DNA of 64,000 nucleotides from Calditrichales bacterium MX18-03 (GTDB lineage Bacteria; Bacillota; Clostridia; Lutisporales; Lutisporaceae): positions 62,001-126,000 of the forward strand of contig JAJGRE010000003.1 in the NCBI GenBank assembly GCA_021083345.1, in the 5' to 3' direction. Shown one piece after another: positions 44,250-54,085 of the stretch. The notes under the pieces are model-generated. The model ran no database searches, was not told where the DNA came from, and saw only the letters and a program-made list of their open reading frames with translations. Position numbers and translations under genes: made by a program. Position 1 is the stretch's first letter. The number at the start of each line of letters is the position of its first letter.

Positions 44250-44322
44250 TTCGATACCCCGCTTATTTCATTAATGTCTAATCATACATATTATAACACA
44301 ATTTCCTTTTCTCTTTCAGGCT

Positions 44323-44354
44323 CAAAAAAAAGAAAACAGCCCTTTCGGACTGTT
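44323..44354 (-). terminator. terminator of the 55-residue gene
   Basis: AACAGTCC-GAAA-GGGCTGTT (one mismatch) followed by a T-rich run on the minus strand. Confidence 0.85.
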
Positions 44355-44521
44355 TAGATTATCGGATTTAATGACGTATTGCTTTCAACCTTTTCTTTGT
44401 TAGCTTTTGCGTTCTGTATCACTTTATTGCTTGCCAACTGTTCTTGAACTCTTACAAGTCTTTCAAGATTCGGATAGTATTTCAGGTTCGAAAGCAGTTC
44501 TTTATTATTATCCTTCATCAT
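44354..44521 (-). CDS. small unrecognised protein (55 aa)
   Basis: Starts MMKDNNKELLSNLKYYPNLERL with AGAGGTG upstream of the ATG at 44521. Helical, Lys/Asn-rich, no membrane segment or Cys. Followed by a terminator, so a real small gene, probably monocistronic. Function unknown. Confidence 0.65.
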   Translation of the reverse strand: MMKDNNKELLSNLKYYPNLERLVRVQEQLASNKVIQNAKANKEKVESNTSLNPII

Positions 44522-44782
44522 AACACCTCTTTCTTTCAAATTTGGCTGCGATAATAACAAGCTTTCTTTCTCGCTTGATCAACACCTCCACTGTTATTAA
44601 CAAGACCCTAAGGTCACCACCTTAAGTCTTCAATCGCTTAACCTCTATATCTATTATACCTTAAAATCCAGTCTTTTTCCTGACGTCCAGACGCCTTATA
44701 ACCCTTTTAACCATGACTAATCATCCCTATCTGTATTTAAACCATATAGCCTATTGACTTTGCTGGAAGTCCTCCTGTTTCG

Positions 44783-44812
44783 GCAATTTTCCATATGCAT
44801 CCGAAAATTGGC
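44783..44812 (-). repeat. inverted repeat downstream of the DUF362 gene
   Basis: CAATTTTC and GAAAATTG separated by 11 bases. No T-tract follows; a weak terminator or structural element for the DUF362 transcript. The rest of 44561-44825 shows nothing else I can support. Confidence 0.4.
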
Positions 44813-44825
44813 ATCATTTATGCAA

Positions 44826-45749
44826 CTAATCTCCATGCATGGATATAATGTGTTTTTTATCTATCGCAATGCTTTGACCCATTGCAGCCATACTGTACAT
44901 TTCTTCTGCCTGTGCCAGCGGAATGCCTTTGAGGAGCACCTTTTTCAAATCTGCTTGACCGATTCCCCGTCTATGCAATTCAAAAAGGTATTGCACGGCC
45001 TGCGGCAGAAAACCCATCAGCCTGCAGGCAACGGTATCGGCTGCAACCGGATCGGTCCCAGCCACGATCAGCTTTGAATCCACCGGCTTGCCGTCACTGG
45101 GTCCTGTTCCTGTCATGCCCATCATCCCGGTCAATATTGTGATATCAATGGGCACCGCTTCTCCCATTGCAGTAATGAATGAATGCAGCGCTTCGTGTAT
45201 CCCCAGCTTTTTTTTGGGGATACCGTGGATTTCTCCCGGCGGCCAGGACAAAGCTACATTTTTTATTCCCAGGGATACTGTTGCTTCTTTATGCATTTTC
45301 ATCGGGGTAAAGGAAAGGTGTATATCCATGTCTTCCAACAGCTTGTTGATTTTGGTCGTAGTAACGATATCGTGATTCAACCGGATTTCGGTATATGGAC
45401 CGAAATTCAGGTCCACAAAACGAACCTGTTCTTCGGTGATAATCCTGCTGAAGCCGATTTCTTCGAAAACCTGTGCTGTGGTCACGCCGCCGGAGCCTGC
45501 AGCCACTGTGATGCTGCCGGGATTGAACTGCTTCAGGTAACGGATGATTTTCCGGAGCAGTTCCGGATGGACCACCGTCCCTGTGCTGGGGGGCTTTTTG
45601 TCTACCATATTGGCTGTAATGACGACCCTGTCACCGCTTTTTATCATTTTATCGGCATCAATGAGCCTCAATGCATCCTCAATGCAGTTTCCGCTTTGCT
45701 GTGCATCGACAATGCCTACGACAGCTGCTTCATTTCTTCTTTTACGCAT
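44826..45749 (-). CDS. DUF362 protein
   Basis: 307 residues. VVITANMVDKKPPSTGTVVHPELLRKIIRYLKQ, the ITVAAGSGG and TTKINKLLEDMDIHLSFTPMKMHKEATVSLGIKN blocks fit DUF362 (a domain sometimes with iron-sulfur clusters, absent here). KPVDSKLIVAGTDPVAADTVACRLMGF is also typical. ATG at 45749; its ribosome site GGAGG lies inside the terminator hairpin at 45750-45801. Confidence 0.88.
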   Translation of the reverse strand: MRKRRNEAAVVGIVDAQQSGNCIEDALRLIDADKMIKSGDRVVITANMVDKKPPSTGTVVHPELLRKIIRYLKQFNPGSITVAAGSGGVTTAQVFEEIGFSRIITEEQVRFVDLNFGPYTEIRLNHDIVTTTKINKLLEDMDIHLSFTPMKMHKEATVSLGIKNVALSWPPGEIHGIPKKKLGIHEALHSFITAMGEAVPIDITILTGMMGMTGTGPSDGKPVDSKLIVAGTDPVAADTVACRLMGFLPQAVQYLFELHRRGIGQADLKKVLLKGIPLAQAEEMYSMAAMGQSIAIDKKHIISMHGD

Positions 45750-45801
45750 AAAAAAACCTCCGGTCCATACTATTCTCTAGTATATTCTTTCTCCGGAGGT
45801 T
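45750..45801 (-). terminator. terminator hairpin enclosing the DUF362 ribosome site
   Basis: AACCTCCGG ... CCGGAGGTT with a long loop that can pair internally (ATACTA/TAGTAT), followed by TTTTTT. The descending arm contains GGAGG, the ribosome site of DUF362, and the T-run is its spacer. The structure ends the giant gene upstream and can mask the next start. Confidence 0.7.
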
Positions 45802-45825
45802 CAAATGCATTCAATTTTTTTCAGT

Positions 45826-48800
45826 TCATGGCGTTTCGTAGTACCGGATGCGCTTCAAAAGCTCCAAATCGTTTTCAAGGTAGTGGGACGGGGTCAGATT
45901 CAGGTTGTACTCCATATCCTTTCCTTGATCGGGACAGCGCGGCGTGGCAAAGACATTTCCCAGGGATGCTAGCGTCAAGCTCCTTTGGCTGACCTCCTGG
46001 TATTCTTCTTCCAGGATTTTCAGTAAATCCATGGCGTTTTGCAGGCACACCTCCGAAAGCCGGTATACGGCATCCTTCGAAGTCCCTTTCAGGAAGTTGG
46101 GCGATGTATACGGCAATATCAGATTCACAGAGGGCAGCAGATTGCGCTGCGGATAACTGCCCCTCCACAAAGCGTCTCCCCCGATGAAAGGATACTGCAG
46201 ACTTTCATTGAACCACGCTCTGAGCCTCGGTATGAAATAGGCACAGTCCACTTCCCGGTTCTGGATGTCCATCAGCTCTTTTCCCCGGTTGGAGAGGATG
46301 CCGACGATGATCTTCTTGACTTCCATTGGCTCCTGCTTGAGAAGCGGGTCCAGCGCCTTCATGCGGTAGCCTTTGCTCAGCAGGTCGTCCACAAGGATGA
46401 TGGGCCTGTCAAATGAGCGGATCAGCTTTAGCTGGGTTTCCATATCCAGATAGTGCGGGAAGGCGCCTATGTGGTAGCCCTTCATGTCCGGCCTGAAATA
46501 TTTCTCCGTATGTAGGGATTTTGTAACCGTGTTGGGCACAATGGATTTATGCAGAATGTTGCCGAAGGGGACACAGATATAAGGTCCCAATCCGGCATCG
46601 CTCAGCTGCTGTGTAGGAACACCGTTCTCCCTGCAAATCTTCTTGATAAGAGATTCATGCAGCATGCGCCTGTCAAAGGGCAGAACCAGATGCCCCGGAT
46701 ACAGGTCCACCAGCGCTTTCATCAGAAGCTTCCGTGTCTGTGAGATGACCTGCCTGACATTGGCATTGCTCCGGTACGGCTCCTTGATGACCGAGCGGAT
46801 ATCCAGGTACAGCGTGCAGGGATTGCCTGCATATACGGTGTAAACAGGTGCATGGGCAGGACCGCCGCTGATTTTCTTAAAACCGCAGAGTTCAAGGAGT
46901 TCCTGCAGTGAATCCTCTATTTGCCCTTCGATGCCATTCCTGCAGATGATATAGTCATAATCATGGGCCAGACAATAAGCCAGGGTCTCGGCCAGGAGGA
47001 CCTGCTCCAGGTTGTCAAAGGCTGGGGAAGGCTTGCAATATATTCCGTCAATGAGTACCATGCTGCCTACGGCATTGTCGTAAATATACTTGGAAAGCGT
47101 GCTGCTTTTCAGTTCATCATAAACACTGCTGGTCTTTAACCAGTGGAAAACCGAAAAACCGATGATGCGTCCGTCTCCCTTGGCATCCCTGAGCAGGATG
47201 ATCCGCCCGAACTGGCGTTGTGAGACCTCCTGCATATGCCTTAATGCAGCAGCCGGGTTTTTGCAGAAGGCGGCCGCCAGCTCCTCCAAAAGCGCCTGGT
47301 CAAAATCCCTTATCACTTCCACATCAATGGAAACACCGCCGCCCAGGGCTTTGTACTGAGGTTCCCGCTGATACAGTCCGTTTTCATAGATGTATTTCTG
47401 TGCCAAAGGATCGATATAGCTTGAAATCTCCCGATTCTCATCGATATAACTCCGGATCTGCGCCGGGCTGGCATCCTCGTAATGATGCGGCAGATCCAGC
47501 CGGATCACCTTTCCTTCTATCCGCTTCAACGCCTTCTCAAAGGCATTTTGGTCCTGCTTTTCCCCTTCTTTCCGAAAATCGAACACAACATGGTTGGCGC
47601 GCTGCAGTGCATTTTTGGTCTTACTGCGTCGGTACGGCTCCTCATTCAATATGACATCACTGCCGGCTACAAGGTACAGCTCCGAGTTGGGGAAGTTCCC
47701 CTTCACAGCCGATAGGTCCGCCGTGTTGGCAATGTTGACTGAAAAATCCTCGGGATACGCATAGATGCCCAGTTCATCCGCAATCGTCATATTGATGATG
47801 TTGCGCCTGATGAGATTGGGAAGCGCCTGCCGCTGCCAGGAGAATTCATCAACTGCCAGATAGACCTCAAAGCCTTTATCCCGGATAGCCACGGCGATTT
47901 GTTTGTGGCTCAGGGAGAAGGGGTCGAAGGTCCCCGGAAAAAAGGCTACTTTCTCCGGAATGGCGATGTCCAGAGCGCCATAAGTAAAGACATACTCCGA
48001 GATGAACCGGTATATATGGTTGAAGGCAGCCGAATTGCTCAGAAACTGCAGCTCCCTCTCCTTGTTGTCTGAAATCAGGTAAAGCACTTTTTTGGCAATC
48101 AGCCTGAAGGCATCCGCCTTCTGCTCAAGGGTCAACCGCTTGGAACCGAAAATCTCCTTGCCGATGACCGAAAAAGCAAATTGCTTTATTTGGAGGTTAT
48201 AATCCGCCAGGGCGTTGATGATGACCTGCAGCAGCCTGACCGCCGTCTTCTCGATGGCAAGCCCGCCCTGTTCCTTCTCATAAGCCTCCTGGATCCTGGT
48301 CACCACAAAGATCCCAATGGTCTTCAGCACCAGCATGTTAAGCTGTGGGTTGGAGTGCTTGACCTTCTCCACCAGGTCCTTCACCATCTCCTCCAATTCC
48401 ACGGGTGGCAGGTATACCAAGATCTGCCCCAGATAATACGGGATATAGCTGGAAAACTGATAGCCGTCCAATTCAAGCGCCCTCAGCAACTCGACAGACA
48501 CATCATTGCGCTGTTCTACAGTCAGATGCGGTATGATGGTGACCAATGCTGCGCCTGCACTGTTTCTGACACCTTCCACAGCGCTGACCTTCAGCAGGTT
48601 GCAAAAATGCAGTGCTGTATAGAACCCGTTTGACTCAGGATTAGAAAGGGCGTTCATGGTCAGCATGTCGATCTGTGCTTTTTTGATCACCCAATGGGTC
48701 TCTGCCTTCAGGTTTTTAAGAAACACATTCGACAGCTCTTTATTTGATACCTTGTATAGCTGCTCCAGCTCCATGACACTGCCTGCATCGACCCCCATCC

Positions 48801-50721
48801 CCCGAAGTATCTTTTTTACAAGGTATTCCTCCACCGGTGCTGCCGCCTTTCCCTGGCTTTCCTTCAGATATATCCCTAATTCACCGGTAATGCCAATGCC
48901 GCCTTTCAGCTTGGGCAACAAAGTATCTATCATTTCCAGGGCTGAGATCCTGGCTATGTCATTTCTGCTTTTCAGTAAGTGCATCAGATAATCATACAAT
49001 ACCTGCAGCCCGGAATCCCCATCGGAAAGCGGTATATGCTTGGCTGTCTGCAGGAGATAAGTATCGATTTCATCCGTATGATGTTCCGAGAGTTCCAGAT
49101 ATGACAGCACAATCCGCCTAAACTCATTGACCTGGCTTGCCCTGCACCTTGAGAACAAGCCTGAGATCATGATGCCGGTGCTGTATCCGATCCACTGCTT
49201 ATGGGAGGGAATAACCTTGTGATCCGGGTACAGAAAGCTTTTCATGTACTGGTCAAGCAGTTCACAGCCGGTGACTTCCGGCTTCTGGATCACCTCGTCC
49301 TTGGGTACCTCCTTGCGGTAGTCTTCATCAAATATGGCTATGAGGCTGCCGATCATCTCGGCGCAGTGTCTTCTGATATCTTCTTCAGGATGAATCAGCT
49401 GATCAAAGAGGAATTTCAATACGATCAGCTTCTGCCTTTGGGTCAGGTAAGTGGAATATTCTTCAAAAATGCGGATGTATTCCCGCAGGTTCTTCCAATC
49501 CTTTTCATTCCGGGCTTCTTCCAGGATCTCATTCATGGCATGCTCATTCCTCAGCCGGTACATGAGCCTTATGTTGTGATCAATGGATGAAAACTTCATC
49601 TGCTCGATGATGGCATCACCCTGCAGCATCGCATAATAACATTTGGTAGCCGTCAGCCGCAGCTTCTTCTTTTTTTCGGTATTCAGGTCGGTCTCTATTC
49701 CAAGATAAGCCATATAGGCTTCAAAATCCGCCAGCTTCATATAGACGCGCCGGTACCGCCTGTTCTTTTTCTCATCCACATTGTCCAGCTTGCCCAGAAT
49801 AATATCAAAAGCTTCAGCCAGCGTATAGATATGCATGACCTTCCTGCCATCCGTTCCCTTGATGCTCTTTACCCTGAAATCAGCATAGATCAGGATCAGG
49901 GATTCCAGCGGCAGGTTTTCCAGCTCCAAGTCCCAGGTGGAGTGGTTGACGGCAATATGGCCGATATAGGGGATATCGTGGCGCTTGAACCAATAATCGG
50001 TATAATAATAATGCAGGTATGGGACCCTGTTGTACTCCGACTCCTTGCAGCCATATTTTCCTATATCATGACCGGCTGCCCCACCTGATACCCGCCCCAG
50101 GTCGATGGGAATTCCCGCATTTTTCAGTTGACGGCCGATATGCAGCGCAACATAGTGCACCCCTGTAATATGGTCAAGGGTCTTATGCCCGGTCACTTCC
50201 TCCGACAACTTCATCATCTCGTATATATATTCCTTCTCGAAGGCTTTGACGAATTTTCTGTATTCTGTAGGGTTTTCCAGCTGCGCCTCTTCGTTTTGAT
50301 TCAGAAATGCAAAGGTATTCCGGTTCTGCCAGTCAGCATCGTGCTTTTTTTTCTGCTGGTTCAGAACCTCTCTGAGTATATCCATGAAGAAAAGGCAGAC
50401 ACACTCATATTCAGGGTTCAGCTCAACAGGCACTGCGTCCGGAAATGACTTATCCAGTGCATAATAATAAAAATAGGAAAGCCATCCTGCTTCGGGCGCA
50501 TCCCATTGCATGCTTTCAAGCATAGGCCTGAAAAGCTCATAGGTGCGGCTGCAAATCGACTCTTCCTCCTCCCATAGGTCCCTCATGATGAGAAGAAATG
50601 TCTCTGACTGGATATAATCCACCGCAAAGCCCTTCTCCAGACCGCATGCTGCCAGATGTCCCGGCTCAAGAAAAGCTTCCCGCAATACCTTATGAAGCTT
50701 CATTGTGTCAGCTGTTTTCAT
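45826..50721 (-). CDS. giant multidomain protein: HD + helical repeats + NadD-like + GNAT-like + phosphoribosyltransferase
   Basis: 1631 residues, one open frame. Residues about 165-330: HD-type domain (VTGHKTLDHITGVHYV, GGAAGHDIGKYG with H218/D219, AVNHSTWDLELENLPLESL). About 380-910: helical HEAT-like repeats. About 925-1115: nicotinate-nucleotide adenylyltransferase-like (AFFPGTFDPFSLSHKQIA, YLVAGSDVI, ASPAQIRSYIDENREISSYI). About 1130-1300: GNAT-like region. About 1300-1500: phosphoribosyltransferase with the PRPP loop IILVDDLLSKGYRM. No membrane segment. Start ATG at 50721 or MKLH at residue 7. NAD-related or nucleotide signalling is an inference. Confidence 0.85.
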   Translation of the reverse strand: MKTADTMKLHKVLREAFLEPGHLAACGLEKGFAVDYIQSETFLLIMRDLWEEEESICSRTYELFRPMLESMQWDAPEAGWLSYFYYYALDKSFPDAVPVELNPEYECVCLFFMDILREVLNQQKKKHDADWQNRNTFAFLNQNEEAQLENPTEYRKFVKAFEKEYIYEMMKLSEEVTGHKTLDHITGVHYVALHIGRQLKNAGIPIDLGRVSGGAAGHDIGKYGCKESEYNRVPYLHYYYTDYWFKRHDIPYIGHIAVNHSTWDLELENLPLESLILIYADFRVKSIKGTDGRKVMHIYTLAEAFDIILGKLDNVDEKKNRRYRRVYMKLADFEAYMAYLGIETDLNTEKKKKLRLTATKCYYAMLQGDAIIEQMKFSSIDHNIRLMYRLRNEHAMNEILEEARNEKDWKNLREYIRIFEEYSTYLTQRQKLIVLKFLFDQLIHPEEDIRRHCAEMIGSLIAIFDEDYRKEVPKDEVIQKPEVTGCELLDQYMKSFLYPDHKVIPSHKQWIGYSTGIMISGLFSRCRASQVNEFRRIVLSYLELSEHHTDEIDTYLLQTAKHIPLSDGDSGLQVLYDYLMHLLKSRNDIARISALEMIDTLLPKLKGGIGITGELGIYLKESQGKAAAPVEEYLVKKILRGMGVDAGSVMELEQLYKVSNKELSNVFLKNLKAETHWVIKKAQIDMLTMNALSNPESNGFYTALHFCNLLKVSAVEGVRNSAGAALVTIIPHLTVEQRNDVSVELLRALELDGYQFSSYIPYYLGQILVYLPPVELEEMVKDLVEKVKHSNPQLNMLVLKTIGIFVVTRIQEAYEKEQGGLAIEKTAVRLLQVIINALADYNLQIKQFAFSVIGKEIFGSKRLTLEQKADAFRLIAKKVLYLISDNKERELQFLSNSAAFNHIYRFISEYVFTYGALDIAIPEKVAFFPGTFDPFSLSHKQIAVAIRDKGFEVYLAVDEFSWQRQALPNLIRRNIINMTIADELGIYAYPEDFSVNIANTADLSAVKGNFPNSELYLVAGSDVILNEEPYRRSKTKNALQRANHVVFDFRKEGEKQDQNAFEKALKRIEGKVIRLDLPHHYEDASPAQIRSYIDENREISSYIDPLAQKYIYENGLYQREPQYKALGGGVSIDVEVIRDFDQALLEELAAAFCKNPAAALRHMQEVSQRQFGRIILLRDAKGDGRIIGFSVFHWLKTSSVYDELKSSTLSKYIYDNAVGSMVLIDGIYCKPSPAFDNLEQVLLAETLAYCLAHDYDYIICRNGIEGQIEDSLQELLELCGFKKISGGPAHAPVYTVYAGNPCTLYLDIRSVIKEPYRSNANVRQVISQTRKLLMKALVDLYPGHLVLPFDRRMLHESLIKKICRENGVPTQQLSDAGLGPYICVPFGNILHKSIVPNTVTKSLHTEKYFRPDMKGYHIGAFPHYLDMETQLKLIRSFDRPIILVDDLLSKGYRMKALDPLLKQEPMEVKKIIVGILSNRGKELMDIQNREVDCAYFIPRLRAWFNESLQYPFIGGDALWRGSYPQRNLLPSVNLILPYTSPNFLKGTSKDAVYRLSEVCLQNAMDLLKILEEEYQEVSQRSLTLASLGNVFATPRCPDQGKDMEYNLNLTPSHYLENDLELLKRIRYYETP

Positions 50722-50862
50722 CCTTTATCCTCCTTAGCCCCTTCACTGCCGTTATACCTGAAAAAACTGTAAATCATCAACGATTTTAACTTTACTTTCA
50801 TATGGAAACGTACTATAATCTATTAATTATAGCATGAATTCAGATAATTTTGAATTCATTTG

Positions 50863-50878
50863 TCCTATTTCGATAGGA
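50863..50878 (+). promoter_or_regulatory. palindrome in the divergent intergenic region
   Basis: TCCTAT-TTCG-ATAGGA perfect inverted repeat upstream of the APH-like gene. A second repeat, GAATTC..GAATTC, lies just left of it. It could be an operator for one or both divergent genes; no regulator is identified. Confidence 0.4.
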
Positions 50879-50903
50879 ATAGGGTAAAATACCGATTGGG
50901 TGA

Positions 50904-51842
50904 GTGATTTCTATGATCTGCTATCAGGAAGAAAAAGTGAAGGAAGTCGTGCAGCAGCTGACCAGTAAAAGGGTATCGCTGCAGCCCGTAGGCAATCACG
51001 AGCTCGACAGGCATCTGGTCTATCACATCAGCTGCGAGAACGGCACCTCGGCAATATTCAAGCTGTATTTCAAAAAGAACCGCTGGAACCGGGAGGTGGC
51101 ATCATTGAAGCTGCTTTCGGAAAGTGGGGTGCTCTGTCCCAAACTACTGGGCTTCGGCATTCTGGATGATGAGACGGAGTGGATCCTGATGGATTATTTC
51201 AAGGGCAAGCCCTATCAACAGGTCTACCATCTGATCGATGAAGAGAACAAGTCTGCTGTCTACAGTCAGCTGGGCAGGGAACTTGGCAGAATCCATGCCT
51301 ACAAGACCTTTGATTTTTTCGGCAACTGGGACGCTCAGGGAAAGAGCCTAACACACATAAAACAATTCTGTGACTTTTTCATCCCCCATGTCAATACTGT
51401 ATACGCGGAAATATACAAGCAGTCGCTGCCTGACTTTGATTTGCTGCAGCGCGGCATCGATTTCCTGACAGGCAGCTATCACCTGCTGGATGCTGTGGAG
51501 ACATCTGTTCTCTGCCACAACGATTATGGCGAAAGAAATGCGCTGGTCTGCTGGGAACGCGGCAAATGGCGGCTTTCAGCCGTTATCGATTTTGAGCAGA
51601 GCCTGCCGGCCGACCGGGACAAGGATTTGACCTACTTCCTGGATATCCTGGAAAATAAAAGCATTGCCTACGCGGATGCCTTCAAGGAGGGATACCAGTC
51701 TATCCTGCCCATTCAAGACTCTTACTATCAGAAAAGGGAGTTTTATCTCATCTATACGGGATTGTATATCTGCAGTTGGGCTTACAAACAGGCTCCCGAG
51801 CACTATGCCGAAGGGATTTCGCTCTTGAAGCGCTTTCTATAG
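50904..51842 (+). CDS. aminoglycoside phosphotransferase (APH)-fold kinase
   Basis: 312 residues. ATP Lys in GTSAIFKLYFKK, LMDYFKGKPY hinge, catalytic VLCHNDYGERNALV (HND in place of HGD), AVIDFEQSLPADRDKDL metal site, C-terminal helices. An ATG with GGGTGAG upstream. Chromosomal kinase of unknown substrate; divergent from the giant gene. Confidence 0.85.
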   Translation: MISMICYQEEKVKEVVQQLTSKRVSLQPVGNHELDRHLVYHISCENGTSAIFKLYFKKNRWNREVASLKLLSESGVLCPKLLGFGILDDETEWILMDYFKGKPYQQVYHLIDEENKSAVYSQLGRELGRIHAYKTFDFFGNWDAQGKSLTHIKQFCDFFIPHVNTVYAEIYKQSLPDFDLLQRGIDFLTGSYHLLDAVETSVLCHNDYGERNALVCWERGKWRLSAVIDFEQSLPADRDKDLTYFLDILENKSIAYADAFKEGYQSILPIQDSYYQKREFYLIYTGLYICSWAYKQAPEHYAEGISLLKRFL

Positions 51843-51845
51843 CAT

Positions 51846-51884
51846 AAAACCTTCTGAATCGATTCATTCAGAAGGTTTTATTTA
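51846..51884. terminator. bidirectional terminator
   Basis: AAAACCTTCTGAAT and ATTCAGAAGGTTTT around a six-base loop, T-rich on both sides. Shared by the convergent APH-like and methyltransferase genes. Confidence 0.9.
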
Positions 51885-51893
51885 TTTTGCATC

Positions 51894-53054
51894 TTATATG
51901 CTTAAAAGTCTACCCAGAGCCGGATCAATGCCCAGCGCTTCTTTCAGGTTCAAGTATTCTTCGTAGGCCTTTCTGTTCTTCCCGCTTTTCTTAAGCGCCC
52001 GTATCATCAGATTCTTCGGCGTATCCAGAGGTGAAATATATTCCACTACCGACACCTCATAGCCCATTGCTTCCAATATGAGACCTCTGACGCCGTCGGT
52101 CAATGCATCTGCAATCCGAGCCTTCAGGACCCCATACTTCAGTACCTGGTTAAAGGGCTTATAGTCGTATTGGTTCAGAAGTTCCCGATGGCAGCACGGA
52201 ATGACGATCATGGCCCCGGCCTCATACCGGACGCCCGCTGCTATGGCCATATCCGTGGCCGTGTCGCAGCCATGGAGGCTGATGACGATGTCTATCTTCC
52301 GGCCGGGCTGGTAGTTCTGGATATTCACCTGATGGAATTCCATGTTCTTGTAGCCCAGATTGGCAGCCATCTTTTTCGAAGACTGTATAACTTGCTCTGA
52401 GATATCCAGTCCGATAAAGTGACAGTTCCGCTTCAGTTTTTCTTTGATGAAGAAGTTCAGCACAAAGGACAGATAGGATTTGCCGCAGGCGCAGTCCAGT
52501 ATCGTAATGGTCTCCTTGCCTGCCTGTTCCTTCAGGATACCATCAATCAGTTCTACAAAATGGTCGATCTGGTTGTATTTTCGGATCATATCGTTTTTGA
52601 CCTTACCCTCTGCCGTCAGGATGCCGATTTCCCGAAGCACACTGTCTGCCTCTCCTACTTTCACCAGATAGTTCCGGTTGGAGCGGACTGTTACATCATC
52701 ATGGGGTATGGCTGCATCCTGCTCCCTGTCGCTGTACTTGACCTTTACATTGCCTTTTTCGGTCCAAACGGCAATACTGCTGCCCCGCTCATGGTATTCC
52801 AGGCTGCAGTCGTCATATTCCTTTCCACATTCCAGCAGTACGCCGGATAATGCATCCGCTTGTATGATTTTTTTTGCCTTTTTGAACTCGAAAACCAACT
52901 GTTCCGTCTGGTCCGGATACAGTTTTGCCTTGACGCTGCGATTCCCTGCCTTGTATTCGATCTCCATGCCTTTGAAATAAAGCAGGTTCTCCTGCAGACG
53001 CGCTTCTACGCTTTTCAATATGCTTTCAAGCTTTTTTTCCAATGCTCCCAACAT
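51894..53054 (-). CDS. class I SAM-dependent methyltransferase (Methyltransf_32-like)
   Basis: 386 residues. An N-terminal domain of about 160 residues, then SAM motif I ITILDCACGKSYLSFVLNFF, FIGLDISEQVIQSSKKMA, IVISLHGCDTATDMAIAAGV and the IVIPCCHRELLNQYDY segment. HGCD and CCH are typical of the Methyltransf_32 (RRM/DUF-type) group. Substrate unknown. Four bases after the RluA gene: an operon. Confidence 0.88.
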   Translation of the reverse strand: MLGALEKKLESILKSVEARLQENLLYFKGMEIEYKAGNRSVKAKLYPDQTEQLVFEFKKAKKIIQADALSGVLLECGKEYDDCSLEYHERGSSIAVWTEKGNVKVKYSDREQDAAIPHDDVTVRSNRNYLVKVGEADSVLREIGILTAEGKVKNDMIRKYNQIDHFVELIDGILKEQAGKETITILDCACGKSYLSFVLNFFIKEKLKRNCHFIGLDISEQVIQSSKKMAANLGYKNMEFHQVNIQNYQPGRKIDIVISLHGCDTATDMAIAAGVRYEAGAMIVIPCCHRELLNQYDYKPFNQVLKYGVLKARIADALTDGVRGLILEAMGYEVSVVEYISPLDTPKNLMIRALKKSGKNRKAYEEYLNLKEALGIDPALGRLLSI

Positions 53055-53058
53055 ACCG

Positions 53059-54048
53059 CTACACTCCTTCGTAAAAAAGATCTCTCATCATCCGGTCCGG
53101 CTTCTGTGGCAGCGGACACTCAAAGCGCAGCCCGGTAAGGTATTCCAATGCCTCTTCCATCTTCTGAAATTCCAGTTTGTATGCAAAAAGGAACTGGCTT
53201 CCCAGGCCGTATCGCTGCCTGCAATAGTCATTCAGCCTTTTTTCACCGTACTTAACGTCTCCGGCTATAGGATGCCCCAGACCGGCGAAATGCACCCGGA
53301 TCTGGTGGGATCTGCCTGTGATCAGGTCCACCTGCAGCAGGGAAAACACATCTTTCAGTTCTTCCAGCTGCCTTGATACGCCAAGTGTCTCATATTTTGT
53401 ACGGACAGGCTTGCTTTCTGCTTCCGCTCTATCGGATATGGCTGCTTTGTTTGCCGCTCTATCCTTTACAAGATAGCCGTCCAGCTCACCCCTCCGGTCC
53501 AGCTTTCCTTTGACAATGCAAAGATACAGCTTTTTTATCTTGCGCTCCCGTATGGCTTCATTGATCAGCTTTAGGCTTGTGTAATTCTTTGCAATGATAA
53601 CCAGTCCTCCGGTGTTGCGATCTAAGCGGTTGCAGGGCGCCGGGGAAAAGGTCCTGGAATGCGCATAGCCGCCTTGCTGCTCCAGATACGCCAATGCACG
53701 ATCAATCATCGTATCGGTGTCGTCCGGCTTATCTGGGTGCGTCAAAACACCTGCCGGCTTGTTGACAATCATGAGGTTGTCGTCCTCATAGATAAGCTCC
53801 AGTTCTACCTGTTTTTTCGGTTTCACAACCACCTTTTCAGCTGGCCGGTCGATTTCTCCGATATAAAGCTGAACGGCATCTCCCAATGCAAGCATTTGGC
53901 TTTCCTTCACCTTGCCACCGTTGAGCTTCACTTTGTTCTTTCTGAAAAGCTTGTATATATCTCCAAGGGAATATTCCTTCAGATACTTTCTTAAAAAACG
54001 GTCCAGCCTTTGTCCGGCCTCATTTTCGGTAATTCTTATTTCAATCAC
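53059..54048 (-). CDS. RluA-family pseudouridine synthase
   Basis: About 329 residues. N-terminal S4 (GQRLDRFLRKYLKEYSLGDI), catalytic PCNRLDRNTGGLVIIAKNY (DRNTGG), GRSHQIRVHFAGLGHPIAGDVKYG. A GTG at 54048 has GGGAGGG upstream. The third RluA-type gene in the window. Confidence 0.92.
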   Translation of the reverse strand: MIEIRITENEAGQRLDRFLRKYLKEYSLGDIYKLFRKNKVKLNGGKVKESQMLALGDAVQLYIGEIDRPAEKVVVKPKKQVELELIYEDDNLMIVNKPAGVLTHPDKPDDTDTMIDRALAYLEQQGGYAHSRTFSPAPCNRLDRNTGGLVIIAKNYTSLKLINEAIRERKIKKLYLCIVKGKLDRRGELDGYLVKDRAANKAAISDRAEAESKPVRTKYETLGVSRQLEELKDVFSLLQVDLITGRSHQIRVHFAGLGHPIAGDVKYGEKRLNDYCRQRYGLGSQFLFAYKLEFQKMEEALEYLTGLRFECPLPQKPDRMMRDLFYEGV

Positions 54049-54085
54049 GGTGTTCCCTCCCGCCTTGCCGTACGCTGCAAAAGGC

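Noticed and set aside
44561-44825. T-box or other riboswitch upstream of the small gene
   Set aside because: No specifier loop, antiterminator TGGNACC-type sequence or other aptamer motif could be found.
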